From contig DPSB01000467.1 in NCBI GenBank assembly GCA_003537495.1, positions 1 to 11,682 on the forward strand: 11,682 nucleotides of DNA, given 5' to 3'. Within the stretch, counting starts at the first letter, position 1. Every line of letters starts with the position of its first letter. Below, piece after piece: positions 1 to 7,629 of the stretch. The position numbers and the translations under genes are program-made. The DNA comes from Cytophagales bacterium. GTDB lineage: Bacteria > Bacteroidota > Bacteroidia > Cytophagales > Cyclobacteriaceae. The notes beneath the pieces are model-generated. The model was not told where the DNA came from, did not search any database, and saw only the letters and a list, made by a program, of their open reading frames with translations.

Positions 1-1
1 T

Positions 2-988
2 TTACTGAGCCAACGAAGCAAAAAGATCACGGATAATTTCATCGCGCTTAAAATTTTCCCAGATTTTTATTTTGCGGGAATTAACAGGGCGTTCAATCCA
101 AACACCATTTACCAAAAGCGGAGCCGGATGTTCGCGTACTTCAGCCCATGCAGGATTTTTTACAATTGCTACAGCGGCAAGATCGAACAAGGCGCGTGAT
201 GGTGGGTCGCCATGATAGTCGATGTGTTCAAACAAGTTGATAGAGTAATCGCCAAAGCAATAGAACTCGCCACCGTGCCTTCCGGTAACCGGTTTGGAAA
301 TACGCGGACCGAGCCCCGGCATTTTGTTATTAACTTCTTCTTGCGTAATGCTTACATAACTGGTGCCCGTATTTTTACCATAGCGCACCGTTACCATTTC
401 AAAATCGATTGGAGAGTTTAGTATATAATTCAAAGCAACGGTATCGTTGTTTTGATTGTGTTCGCCTGGTTCGGGATAATTGGAGCCCAACCACACCAAC
501 CTTATTTTATCTGCAATGGTAGAATCTTTTTTTAAAGCCAATGCTATGTTTGATAGTTTACCCACGGCCAGTACAACCAGTTTTTCAGCAGCCGGTTTGT
601 GAGCTTCTTCAATAATTGCATCAATTGCCTCTTTGCCATCGTACAGAGATGAATCGAGCGTAGGTAAAATTTCAGCAAAGGAAAGATCAGCTCCTTTTAA
701 TACTTGTAATGTATCAGCCTTGCACAGTTGAAGTACTCTGATGGCTTCGGCATATTGTTTTTCGATATTGCCTCCGCTGCTGGTGGTGTTGATGGTGATG
801 GCTTCTATGTTGAAAACATCTTGATTGAATAATAAATAAGCAAGGGCATGCTGATCGTCTAATTCATTATTCGTATCAGTATCAAATACAACGCTGATTT
901 TAGATTCAGGCGGGTCTGCTCTCCGTGTCGATTCGCATCCAACAAAAACCAGAAGTACCAGTAAAGTCGCAGGAATGATTTTCTGCAT
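2..988 (-). CDS. Nucleoside hydrolase (IUNH family) lipoprotein
   Basis: Predicted ribonucleoside hydrolase, an enzyme that splits the N-glycosidic bond of nucleosides into base and ribose. Residue numbers count from the upstream GTG. The protein has a hydrophobic N-terminus ending in a lipobox (VFVGC, Cys about 21), so it is probably a lipoprotein facing the periplasm. The calcium-site motif is DTDTNNELDDQHAL (39-52), the longer form resembling DTDMGNDxDD proteins, with Glu45 where that form usually has Asp. A late FDLAAVA (Asp272) probably gives the fourth Asp ligand. The ATG at 988 is chosen. A GTG at 997 would add three residues and overlap the upstream stop as GTGA, so either start is possible. 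It is the last gene of the operon with the lactonase-like protein and transporter. Family is confident; the true substrate (nucleoside or another N-riboside) is unknown. Confidence 0.88.
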   Translation of the reverse strand: MQKIIPATLLVLLVFVGCESTRRADPPESKISVVFDTDTNNELDDQHALAYLLFNQDVFNIEAITINTTSSGGNIEKQYAEAIRVLQLCKADTLQVLKGADLSFAEILPTLDSSLYDGKEAIDAIIEEAHKPAAEKLVVLAVGKLSNIALALKKDSTIADKIRLVWLGSNYPEPGEHNQNNDTVALNYILNSPIDFEMVTVRYGKNTGTSYVSITQEEVNNKMPGLGPRISKPVTGRHGGEFYCFGDYSINLFEHIDYHGDPPSRALFDLAAVAIVKNPAWAEVREHPAPLLVNGVWIERPVNSRKIKIWENFKRDEIIRDLFASLAQ

Positions 989-993
989 AACAA

Positions 994-1884
994 TCACTTA
1001 AAATTTTTCCCGGCCACTTTGCTTTCAAATACTTCTACGCACTTGCGATCCTGCAACGTAACAAAGCAGGTTTTGCCTTTTGGTCCCCCAAAAGCAATGT
1101 TACTGGTCTTCAAACCCTTCAACTTTACCGAACGAGTTACCGCGCCTGTTGGATCAAGTACATCTACCTGGCCGGCACCATAGCGGGTAACATATAAATT
1201 CCCTTCGCGGTCGCACTTCATGCCGTCAAAGCCGTGATCGGGATATTCTTTAAACAATGTTTTATTGGAGAGATTGCCTGCGATGTCAACATCAAACTTC
1301 CAGATTTTACGCTGCACACTTTCGTTTACATACAATATTTTTTCATCAGGGCTCAATTCAATTCCATTGGTTGTGCCCATGCTATCGGCAACAACCACAT
1401 GCTGACCATCGGCATCAATACGCCAAACTTTTCCGGTGCTTGCTTTCCAATCAGGATCGGAAGCAAAAATCTGATCGCGGCTGTTAATGCATAAATCGTT
1501 TGGCTGATTGAATAATGAATCATGAACAAAAACAGAAACTTCTTTTGTACTCATATCCACCTTCAAAATATTATGACCGGTAAAATCGGCTAATAACATT
1601 TCGCCTTTTGAATTAAACTGAATGGCATTGGCCGTGCTGCCTTGGGGTAGCGTAACAAATAATTCAACGTTGCCATCTGCATCTACCACGCCAACGGTTC
1701 CGTCTTTCTGAAAGTTCACTACATAAAGTTTTCCATCATGATAGTTTGGCCCTTCGCAGTTTTCAGTAAAAAGATTCTCCTGTGTAAAGTCTTTGGCTTT
1801 GTATTTTTTGTTTTTGGTGGTTGTAAAAACGACCAACAGCGAAATAAAAAACGTGATAAAAAGAAGTGGAAATTTTTTGCTCAT
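994..1884 (-). CDS. SMP-30/gluconolactonase-like beta-propeller protein
   Basis: 296-residue protein of the SMP-30/gluconolactonase/LRE-like family, six-bladed propellers that often hydrolyse sugar lactones using one divalent metal. An N-terminal hydrophobic stretch (about 5-20) suggests a signal peptide or membrane anchor, which points to an exported form. Expected metal ligands are visible: Glu44 in CEGPN, Asn173 in TTNGIELSPDE and Asp220 in FDGMKCD. NQPNDL (126-131) is another family motif. The start overlaps the stop of the upstream transporter gene as ATGA (1881-1884), so translation is probably coupled. The neighbours suggest a sugar-related role, for example lactone hydrolysis outside the cytoplasm. 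Members of this family are sometimes non-enzymatic or have unrelated esterase activity, so the reaction is inferred. Confidence 0.85.
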   Translation of the reverse strand: MSKKFPLLFITFFISLLVVFTTTKNKKYKAKDFTQENLFTENCEGPNYHDGKLYVVNFQKDGTVGVVDADGNVELFVTLPQGSTANAIQFNSKGEMLLADFTGHNILKVDMSTKEVSVFVHDSLFNQPNDLCINSRDQIFASDPDWKASTGKVWRIDADGQHVVVADSMGTTNGIELSPDEKILYVNESVQRKIWKFDVDIAGNLSNKTLFKEYPDHGFDGMKCDREGNLYVTRYGAGQVDVLDPTGAVTRSVKLKGLKTSNIAFGGPKGKTCFVTLQDRKCVEVFESKVAGKNFK

Positions 1885-3143
1885 GCTTTTCCGGCTTTAT
1901 AACCTTTGGTAGCAAAGTAGAGTATAAATAAATAGCAAGGCACCATCATCCAATATGCTTGCTGGCTGGTAGTAATTTCCGATAGCCAACCATAAACCAA
2001 TGGTAATATGGCACCTCCGGCAATCGCCATAATCAACAGTGCCGATCCTATCTTGGTGAATTTGCCAAGACCATCAATCGCTAAAGGAAAAATAGCTGGC
2101 CACATGAGGGAATTAGCTAAACCCAGTAATGCAATAAAGGCAACGGAAACGAACCCGCTAGTTAAAACAGCACCAACGGTAAAGGCTACTCCTAACCAGG
2201 CACAAATTTTTAAGGCAGTTGCCTGGCTCATATATTTAGGTATAGCGATAATACCAACTACATAACCAACCAGCATACACGCCAGGGTAGCTTGTGTAAA
2301 GTACCGTGCCGTAGCTAATTCAATTCCTAACGATTTTCCATAACTGATAATCGTATCACCTGCCAATACTTCAACGCCTACATATAAGAACAGTGTAATA
2401 ACGCCTAGCACTAAATGTGGAAACTGAAATACACTTGTTTTGCCGGATGAAGTTTGTGTCTGGCCATCACTCTCGCCACTATCATCAATGTCAGGCAAAG
2501 AAGAAAATAAAATCGCAACGGCCAGAAATACCAAAACGCCAGCAATAATCATGTAGGGAACAATTACCCGGCTGGCCAATTCATCAAGCGTAGCATTTTT
2601 TGTGGCCTCATCCATTGTGGTTAAACTGGCTTCAAGCGCATCGGCATCGCTTAACGCGATGTAGCCAAATATTAAACCAGCCAGAATACCAGCCACTTTA
2701 TTACATATACCCATAATACTAATGCGTGTTGCTGCACTTTCGATAGGGCCGATAATAGTTGCGTATGGATTTGAAGCGGTTTGAAGCAGCGCCAAACCAG
2801 TTCCAATAATGAATAAGCCAACCAGAAACATATCAAAGTTGCGAGCCTGCGCAGCAGGCACAAACAAAATGGCTCCAATTGCCATTATGAATAATCCTAC
2901 AGACATTCCTTTTTTATAACCCGTTTTCTTTAAAACATACGAAGCCGGTATGGCCATTACGGTATAGGCAATAAAGAATGCGGTAGCAACCAGATACGAT
3001 TGAAAGTCCGTTTTTAATTCACAAGCAATTTTTAGATAGGGAATCAGTGTACCATTAATCCACGTAACAAAACCGAAAATGAAAAACAGAATCCCGATAA
3101 TAGTGATTGACATCAAATAACTGGACGGACGTGCCTGGGTCAT
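1881..3143 (-). CDS. FHS/FucP-family MFS sugar transporter
   Basis: 420-residue polytopic inner-membrane protein of the major facilitator superfamily, in the fucose-galactose-glucose:H+ symporter (FHS) family that includes FucP, GluP and NagP. About twelve hydrophobic segments are visible, starting with FFIFGFVTWINGTLIPYLK (20-38), a TM1 signature of this family. LLQTASNPYATIIGP (119-133) is the TM4 motif. Gln121 stands where FucP has Glu, as in GluP/NagP-type members. The central loop (about 225-240) is rich in Ser, Thr, Asp and Gln. It is the first gene of an overlapping three-gene operon and lies divergent from a sugar kinase/nucleotidyltransferase pair, so imported hexose or N-acetylhexosamine is a reasonable guess. 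The start ATG lacks a Shine-Dalgarno motif, as is common in Bacteroidota. Sugar specificity cannot be read from the sequence. Confidence 0.9.
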   Translation of the reverse strand: MTQARPSSYLMSITIIGILFFIFGFVTWINGTLIPYLKIACELKTDFQSYLVATAFFIAYTVMAIPASYVLKKTGYKKGMSVGLFIMAIGAILFVPAAQARNFDMFLVGLFIIGTGLALLQTASNPYATIIGPIESAATRISIMGICNKVAGILAGLIFGYIALSDADALEASLTTMDEATKNATLDELASRVIVPYMIIAGVLVFLAVAILFSSLPDIDDSGESDGQTQTSSGKTSVFQFPHLVLGVITLFLYVGVEVLAGDTIISYGKSLGIELATARYFTQATLACMLVGYVVGIIAIPKYMSQATALKICAWLGVAFTVGAVLTSGFVSVAFIALLGLANSLMWPAIFPLAIDGLGKFTKIGSALLIMAIAGGAILPLVYGWLSEITTSQQAYWMMVPCYLFILYFATKGYKAGKA

Positions 3144-3178
3144 AAGGTAGAGGGGTTAGACTTTGATTAGTAAACTTC

Positions 3179-3186
3179 TATTTTTG
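3179..3186 (+). promoter_or_regulatory. Putative -7 box for the nucleotidyltransferase-kinase operon
   Basis: TATTTTTG matches the Bacteroidota TAnnTTTG -7 consensus exactly and sits 43 nt before the TTG start codon. The -33 element is poor: only TTA at 3156-3158 has usual spacing. The 86-bp gap 3144-3229 must also hold the promoter of the divergent transporter operon, but I find no clear TAnnTTTG on the minus strand. Confidence 0.4.
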
Positions 3187-3229
3187 CATCTTGTAAAACA
3201 ATAGCTAACCTTTTTAATTCTTTAAAATT

Positions 3230-4129
3230 TTGAAGCAGACATTCTCATTATTAGTAATGGCGGCCGGCATGGGTAGTCGCTATGGTGGTATAAAACAAAT
3301 AGATGGCTTTGGACCTAATGGCGAAACCATTATGGACTATTCACTTTTCGATGCCGTGCGGGCTGGCTTTGGTCGCATCGTGTTTGTGGTGCGTGAAGAA
3401 ATAAAAGAAACTGTTAAAGAAATTTTTCTACCCAAGCTACAAGGCAAAGCCGAAGTTCATTTTGTGGTGCAATCGCTCGATAAATTTGTGCCGGCTCAAT
3501 TTCAGCCGGTAGATCGTAAAAAACCCTGGGGAACTACACATGCCATGCTGTGTGGCAAAGAAGTTATTGATGGTCCGTTTGCGGTAATTAATGCCGATGA
3601 TTTTTATGGTCGCGAAGCATTTGAATCGTTAGTGGCATTTTTTCGTACGGCTCCGGCCGATCACCATGCCATGGTAGGCTATACATTAAAAAATGTGTTG
3701 AGCGATCATGGAAGCGTTTCGCGGGGTGTGGCTACAACCGATGCACAAGGATTTTTAACGGGCATGCGCGAACTAACAACCATTGTGCGCGAAGGCGATA
3801 AGATTATTTCGAAAGCAAAAGAAGGCGATGAAGAATTGAGTGCAGTTGCACCGGTGTCCATGAATTGTTGGGGTTTTCAACCGGGCGCATTCGACTTAAC
3901 AGAAAAAATGTTTACCGACTTCGTAGCGAAAAACAATCAAAATCCTTCGGCTGAGTTTTACATCGCGCTAATGGTAACCGAGTTGATTAATCGCAACCTG
4001 GGAAAAGTGCAGGTGTTGCCCGGAGGTAAAACCTGGTTTGGTGTAACCTACAAAGAAGATAAAGAAACAGTTTCGCAAAAAATAAAAGATCCGGTGCAGC
4101 AAGGTGTGTACCCCGCAAAATTGTGGTAA
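3230..4129 (+). CDS. Sugar-1-phosphate nucleotidyltransferase
   Basis: 299-residue GT-A-fold NTP transferase that should join a sugar 1-phosphate to a nucleotide, giving an NDP-sugar and pyrophosphate in the cytoplasm. The N-terminal VMAAGMGSRYGGIKQ (9-23) is the glycine-rich nucleotide loop with a following lysine. GTTHAMLCGK (101-110) corresponds to the base-recognition segment. NADDFYG (121-127) holds the metal-binding Asp. The protein is longer than the minimal MurU type (about 220 residues) because of a C-terminal extension. The start is a TTG: an in-frame stop lies at 3206-3208 and no ATG or GTG occurs between it and the nucleotide loop. The next in-frame ATG falls inside that loop. A NahK-like kinase starts 3 nt downstream and probably makes its substrate. 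UTP is a guess for the nucleotide; family is confident. Confidence 0.87.
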   Translation: MKQTFSLLVMAAGMGSRYGGIKQIDGFGPNGETIMDYSLFDAVRAGFGRIVFVVREEIKETVKEIFLPKLQGKAEVHFVVQSLDKFVPAQFQPVDRKKPWGTTHAMLCGKEVIDGPFAVINADDFYGREAFESLVAFFRTAPADHHAMVGYTLKNVLSDHGSVSRGVATTDAQGFLTGMRELTTIVREGDKIISKAKEGDEELSAVAPVSMNCWGFQPGAFDLTEKMFTDFVAKNNQNPSAEFYIALMVTELINRNLGKVQVLPGGKTWFGVTYKEDKETVSQKIKDPVQQGVYPAKLW

Positions 4130-4132
4130 TGC

Positions 4133-5167
4133 ATGAATAGTGTTGTCATACCCGCTCTTGTAACCAATTCTTTTTCTATTTCAGAAAAGGCAACTGTAAG
4201 CCCAATTGGATCGGGCCACATTCACCAGACTTTTTTGGTTGAAGACGGGCAAAAGTTTGTGTTGCAACGCATCAATAAAAATGTATTCACCAAACCGGAA
4301 GTAATTGCACGCAACAATCGGTTGGCTGCCGACTACCTGGCCAATCACCATCCGCACTATTTATTCCTTACCGCTTTGCGCGATAAACAAGGTCATGAAT
4401 TGGTTTATGCCGAAGATGGTTTTCCGTGGCGCGTTTATCCGCTTATCGAAAATACCCTTACGGTAGATTTTGTTACTTCTGCTGAGCAAGCATTTGAAGC
4501 AGCGAAAGGGTTTGGCTTATTAACCCGAAACCTGCATGGCATCGATAGTTCAAAGTTTGAACCTACGTTAGATCGATTTCATGATCTGCACTGGCGCTAT
4601 GAACAATTTGAAATGGAACTAGCTCATGCCAGACCTTCGGTAATTAGTCAGGCACAAGAAGAAATAAAGCTGGCCAAACAATTTCAGCCACTTGTTCAAG
4701 AGTACAACAAACTGATTCGCAGTGGTGCGTTAACCCTGCGCATCACCCACAACGATACCAAGATCAACAACATTTTATTTGATAAGCTTACCGGAAAAGC
4801 AGCCTGCGTAATTGATCTGGATACACTCATGCCTGGCTATTTTATTTATGACCTGGGCGATCTGGTGCGCACGTGTGTAAGTCCGGTTAGCGAAGAAGAA
4901 CAAGATATCACCCGCATTGCATTCCGTAAAGAAATTTATAATGCCCTGCTGGAGGGTTATCTATCGCAAATGAAAGATAACATGAGCGATGGCGAGTTAG
5001 CGGCTGCACCCTTTGCAGGAAAAATGATGACCTACATTATGGCTTTGCGCTTTCTGGCCGATTTTCTGCGCGGTAATACTTATTACACTATTTATTACCC
5101 CGAGCAAAATCTGGTACGGGCAAGAAATCAATTGCAGTTACTGAAATTGCTAAATGAGCAATCGTAA
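4133..5167 (+). CDS. NahK/MdsC-like APH-fold sugar 1-kinase
   Basis: 344-residue kinase with the aminoglycoside-phosphotransferase fold, closest by motif to N-acetylhexosamine 1-kinase (NahK), a branch often labelled 'mucin desulfatase MdsC' in databases. Visible motifs are a glycine loop GSGHIHQTF (26-34), FVLQRIN (42-48), the catalytic loop ITHNDTKINNILFD (204-217) with Asp208 and Asn212/213, and the metal-binding VIDLDTLMPGYFIYDLGD (226-243). It begins 3 nt after the nucleotidyltransferase, so the two are co-transcribed. Together they would turn a free (amino)sugar into sugar 1-phosphate and then NDP-sugar. An AmgK-like role in cell-wall sugar recycling (MurNAc/GlcNAc) is the main alternative. 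The substrate is inferred; the kinase fold is near certain. Confidence 0.85.
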   Translation: MNSVVIPALVTNSFSISEKATVSPIGSGHIHQTFLVEDGQKFVLQRINKNVFTKPEVIARNNRLAADYLANHHPHYLFLTALRDKQGHELVYAEDGFPWRVYPLIENTLTVDFVTSAEQAFEAAKGFGLLTRNLHGIDSSKFEPTLDRFHDLHWRYEQFEMELAHARPSVISQAQEEIKLAKQFQPLVQEYNKLIRSGALTLRITHNDTKINNILFDKLTGKAACVIDLDTLMPGYFIYDLGDLVRTCVSPVSEEEQDITRIAFRKEIYNALLEGYLSQMKDNMSDGELAAAPFAGKMMTYIMALRFLADFLRGNTYYTIYYPEQNLVRARNQLQLLKLLNEQS

Positions 5168-5192
5168 GTTCGATCTTTGAAGTATTTTGAGT

Positions 5193-5230
5193 GAGCAGCC
5201 TAAAAAATGAATTTCAGATCAGGCCTGCTC
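5193..5230 (+). terminator. Weak hairpin downstream of the kinase gene
   Basis: GAGCAGCCT (5193-5201) pairs with AGGCCTGCTC (5221-5230), giving nine base pairs with one bulged C at 5224 and a 19-nt loop. It lies 26 nt after the kinase stop, between convergent genes. Only a short GTTT follows, so it is not a typical intrinsic terminator. The rest of the gap 5168-5394 holds no gene I can support. Confidence 0.3.
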
Positions 5231-5394
5231 GTTTAAGGTTCATTTCCGCTTTTTTGTTTTTGGCTGGGAAAATGTCTTTCGTGCGAGCCGTTGACAAGAA
5301 CTTACGCAGTTTCTCTGTCTTATTGGTAGTTACTACTTTCTTCTTTTTTGAGGAAACGGCCGGCATCTTATTTTAATATTTGATTGATATAAAA

Positions 5395-5853
5395 CTACGA
5401 CTTTTTAAGGCTTACCAAAAGAAATTCGTATTCTGATTTTGATTGAAAAATTTCAATTTTATTGTCTCTGAAACCTTGAATCATGTACTTATCATGAATT
5501 TCTTTAGTATAATCTCTAACCAGCTTTTGATAATATTTGTTTCGGACTTCATCACTTCCTGTGATATGCACTATTGCTTTTGGTTGTTCTTTAAAAAATA
5601 TCTCTAATGTAGAAACCACTGTTGCCAATACTTTGCGTATGTCACCGTTGTCACTCACAATCCTATCATTAGGTTTACCAGTCTTCTCATCAAAATCACC
5701 AAAACCAAGATTAAAGTAAAGCTCTTCTCCTTTCTTTATTTGCGAAAACGTAACAATCTTAAAAATTCTTAAGCCTGTTTTGGGATTAACGCTTTCAAAA
5801 ACAAATACCGGATCATTTCCAATACGTTCTACAGAATAAGCTTTTAGGCTCAT
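5395..5853 (-). CDS. DUF6934-like protein of unknown function
   Basis: 152-residue soluble protein without signal peptide or membrane segment. Its layout matches the uncharacterised family I know as DUF6934, common in Bacteroidota: an N-terminal beta-rich part (FVFESVNPKTGLRIFKIVTF), then FNLGFGDFDE (47-56), SDNGDIRKVLATV (67-79), an ITGSDEVRNKYYQKLV segment (97-112) and a C-terminal FLLVSLKKS strand. The Gly-Ser-(x)n-Arg-(x)n-Tyr pattern resembles a phosphate- or nucleic-acid-contacting site, but that is speculation. The gene stands alone on the minus strand between two plus-strand units, so context gives no function. It has no visible Shine-Dalgarno sequence. Such genes sometimes occur near toxin-antitoxin-like accessory genes, but no partner is adjacent here. 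The family assignment is from memory of motifs. Confidence 0.75.
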   Translation of the reverse strand: MSLKAYSVERIGNDPVFVFESVNPKTGLRIFKIVTFSQIKKGEELYFNLGFGDFDEKTGKPNDRIVSDNGDIRKVLATVVSTLEIFFKEQPKAIVHITGSDEVRNKYYQKLVRDYTKEIHDKYMIQGFRDNKIEIFQSKSEYEFLLVSLKKS

Positions 5854-5971
5854 GAATATTTATAGATTAACATAAAGATAGAATTTTTAAGGGAGCCAGA
5901 GTATTGACAAACTACCCTTGCCAGCTATAACCAATTAAACAAATTCTCCTTCAACAGTAAAAAAAAGCGGT

Positions 5972-5980
5972 TATATTTCG
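5972..5980 (+). promoter_or_regulatory. Possible -7 box upstream of the first M28 gene
   Basis: TATATTTCG resembles TAnnTTTG with one substitution and lies about 50 nt before the ATG at 6029. No TTG occurs at the usual -33 distance, so support is weak. The surrounding gap 5854-6028 otherwise holds only short GCGGT/ACCGC repeats. Confidence 0.25.
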
Positions 5981-6028
5981 GCATTACCGCCAGTAGTTTC
6001 TTGCGGTGCAAAATCAAATTTATTTCAC

Positions 6029-7516
6029 ATGAAGAAAATTCTCTTATTCGGATTATGGGCTACCAGCATTTTTGCATTTGCCCAGCAAAATCCGACAGCC
6101 GTAAAATATGCGGCTACCATTACCGAAAAAAACCTGAAAGATGATCTGACCATTATAGCATCAGATGCACTGGAAGGCAGAGAAACCGGAAAGCGTGGCC
6201 AGAAGATGGCCGCAGCATTTATCGCAGCTTATTTTCAAGACTTGGGTTTGAAAGCTCCGGTTAACGGAAGTAATTACCAACCTGTTCCATTGTATGGAAC
6301 CTCAGCCCCTGTTGTTACACTTAAGGCTGGTGCCAACGAACTAAAAGCTGAAGAGTATATTTCATTCGGTGGCAGCGATACTGGCGGATCGGTAACCGTG
6401 CCGCTGGTTTATGCAGGTGCCGGAACTGCCGATGAACTTGCTAAGCTTGATATTAAAGACAAAGCAGTTTTGGTTTCATTAGACCCTACTGCATCTATGA
6501 TGCGAAACCCTACATTGGCAGCTGTACGCGAAAAAGGCGCTAAAGCAGTAATTGCAGTGATTGAAAAAGCAGAAGACTTCCAGCGCTTTTCAGGTATGGC
6601 CCGTAATTTCCGTGGTGGTGGATTAAGCCTGAAGAAACCTGCCGGTGGTGGAGCCAACTCATTCTTTGTGTCAACCGAAACAGCGGGTAAACTCTTCAAT
6701 ACTACCTACGATAAACTTAAAAAGTCAGCCGGAGCAAAAGTGGCGAAAGTAAAACCCACATCTATTTCATATTCAGTGGCCGTAGCATCGTATGAAGTAA
6801 AATCTGAAAATGTATTGGGCTTTTTGGAAGGAACCGATAAAAAAGATGAAGTAGTTGTAATTACCTCGCACTACGACCACATCGGAATATCCGCAAATGC
6901 TCAGGGCGACAAAATAAATAATGGTGCTGATGATGATGGCTCGGGTACAGTGGGTGTGCTTGCACTGGCGAAAGCATTTGCACAAGCTAAGCAAGAAGGC
7001 AATGGCCCGCGCAGAAGCATTTTGTTTATGACTGTTACCGGTGAAGAAAAAGGTTTGTTGGGTTCTGAATATTATTCTGAAAACCCGATCTACCCATTAG
7101 ATAAAACGGTTGTGAACCTGAACATTGATATGATTGGTCGCAGAGATCCACAACATAAAGACAGTGCCCCGTATGTGTATGTAATCGGCTCGGATAGACT
7201 TTCAACTGAGTTGCATACATTAAGCGAAGCTACCAACAAAATCTATACTAATCTGGTGTTCGATTATACCTACAATGCCGAAGATCATCCGGATCGTATT
7301 TACTATCGTTCCGACCATTGGAACTTCGCCAAGAAAAATATTCCGATCATTTTCTATTTCGATGGTATTCATGAAGATTACCACAAACCAAGCGATGAAG
7401 TAGATAAAATTGAATTTGATTTATTGGCTAAGCGTACCCAAACTGTATTTCACGTGGCTTGGGAAATTGCCAATCGTGAAAACAAGTTGAAAGTGGATAA
7501 AGGCGAGAAGAAGTAA
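6029..7516 (+). CDS. Exported M28 zinc peptidase with PA-like insert
   Basis: 495-residue member of peptidase family M28 (di-zinc aminopeptidases/carboxypeptidases), predicted to trim peptides in the periplasm or outside the cell. A Sec signal peptide ends near AFA-QQ (residues 18-20). The region about 85-250, between the N-terminal helix segment (LTIIASDALEGRETG, 40-54) and the catalytic part, has the size and character of a PA domain. Zinc ligands and catalytic residues are complete: His281 and Asp283 in SHYDHIG, the Asp run 301-303 in NGADDDGSG, Glu339/Glu340 in TGEEKGLLGS, Asp367 in NIDMIGR and His452 in YHKPSDE. It is the largest of three adjacent M28 genes. A strong terminator follows, so it is probably transcribed separately. 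No type IX C-terminal sorting domain is seen; the tail is lysine-rich. Confidence 0.92.
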   Translation: MKKILLFGLWATSIFAFAQQNPTAVKYAATITEKNLKDDLTIIASDALEGRETGKRGQKMAAAFIAAYFQDLGLKAPVNGSNYQPVPLYGTSAPVVTLKAGANELKAEEYISFGGSDTGGSVTVPLVYAGAGTADELAKLDIKDKAVLVSLDPTASMMRNPTLAAVREKGAKAVIAVIEKAEDFQRFSGMARNFRGGGLSLKKPAGGGANSFFVSTETAGKLFNTTYDKLKKSAGAKVAKVKPTSISYSVAVASYEVKSENVLGFLEGTDKKDEVVVITSHYDHIGISANAQGDKINNGADDDGSGTVGVLALAKAFAQAKQEGNGPRRSILFMTVTGEEKGLLGSEYYSENPIYPLDKTVVNLNIDMIGRRDPQHKDSAPYVYVIGSDRLSTELHTLSEATNKIYTNLVFDYTYNAEDHPDRIYYRSDHWNFAKKNIPIIFYFDGIHEDYHKPSDEVDKIEFDLLAKRTQTVFHVAWEIANRENKLKVDKGEKK

Positions 7517-7559
7517 TTCAGCGTTAAGAGTAAAATTTGGCCAATGCCAATTGTTCTTT

Positions 7560-7595
7560 AAAACCGTCAGGTTATATTAGCCTGACGGTTTTTTT
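7560..7595 (+). terminator. Strong intrinsic terminator after the first M28 gene
   Basis: AAAACCGTCAGG (7560-7571) pairs perfectly with CCTGACGGTTTT (7581-7592), a 12-bp stem with a 9-nt loop, followed by more T residues to 7595. It begins 44 nt after the stop codon. The A-run on the left arm means it could also work on the minus strand, although no minus-strand gene needs it. Confidence 0.92.
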
Positions 7596-7629
7596 GATTA
7601 AAGCCGACTAACTTTAAAAATTACCCACT

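Noticed and set aside
1234..1494. Plus-strand ORFs opposite the SMP-30-like gene
   Set aside because: They are antisense to a well-supported family member and share no features of real proteins.
5191..5376. 61-codon plus-strand ORF in the gap after the kinase gene
   Set aside because: It begins with GTG inside a hairpin, has low-complexity Phe/Leu/Val composition from T-rich DNA, and no recognisable domain or signal.
5967..6007. GCGGT - ACCGC - GCGGT alternating pairs before the first M28 gene, suggesting an attenuator or riboswitch
   Set aside because: Arms are only 5 bp, there is no T-run and no leader peptide, and the first arm would lie upstream of the likely transcription start.
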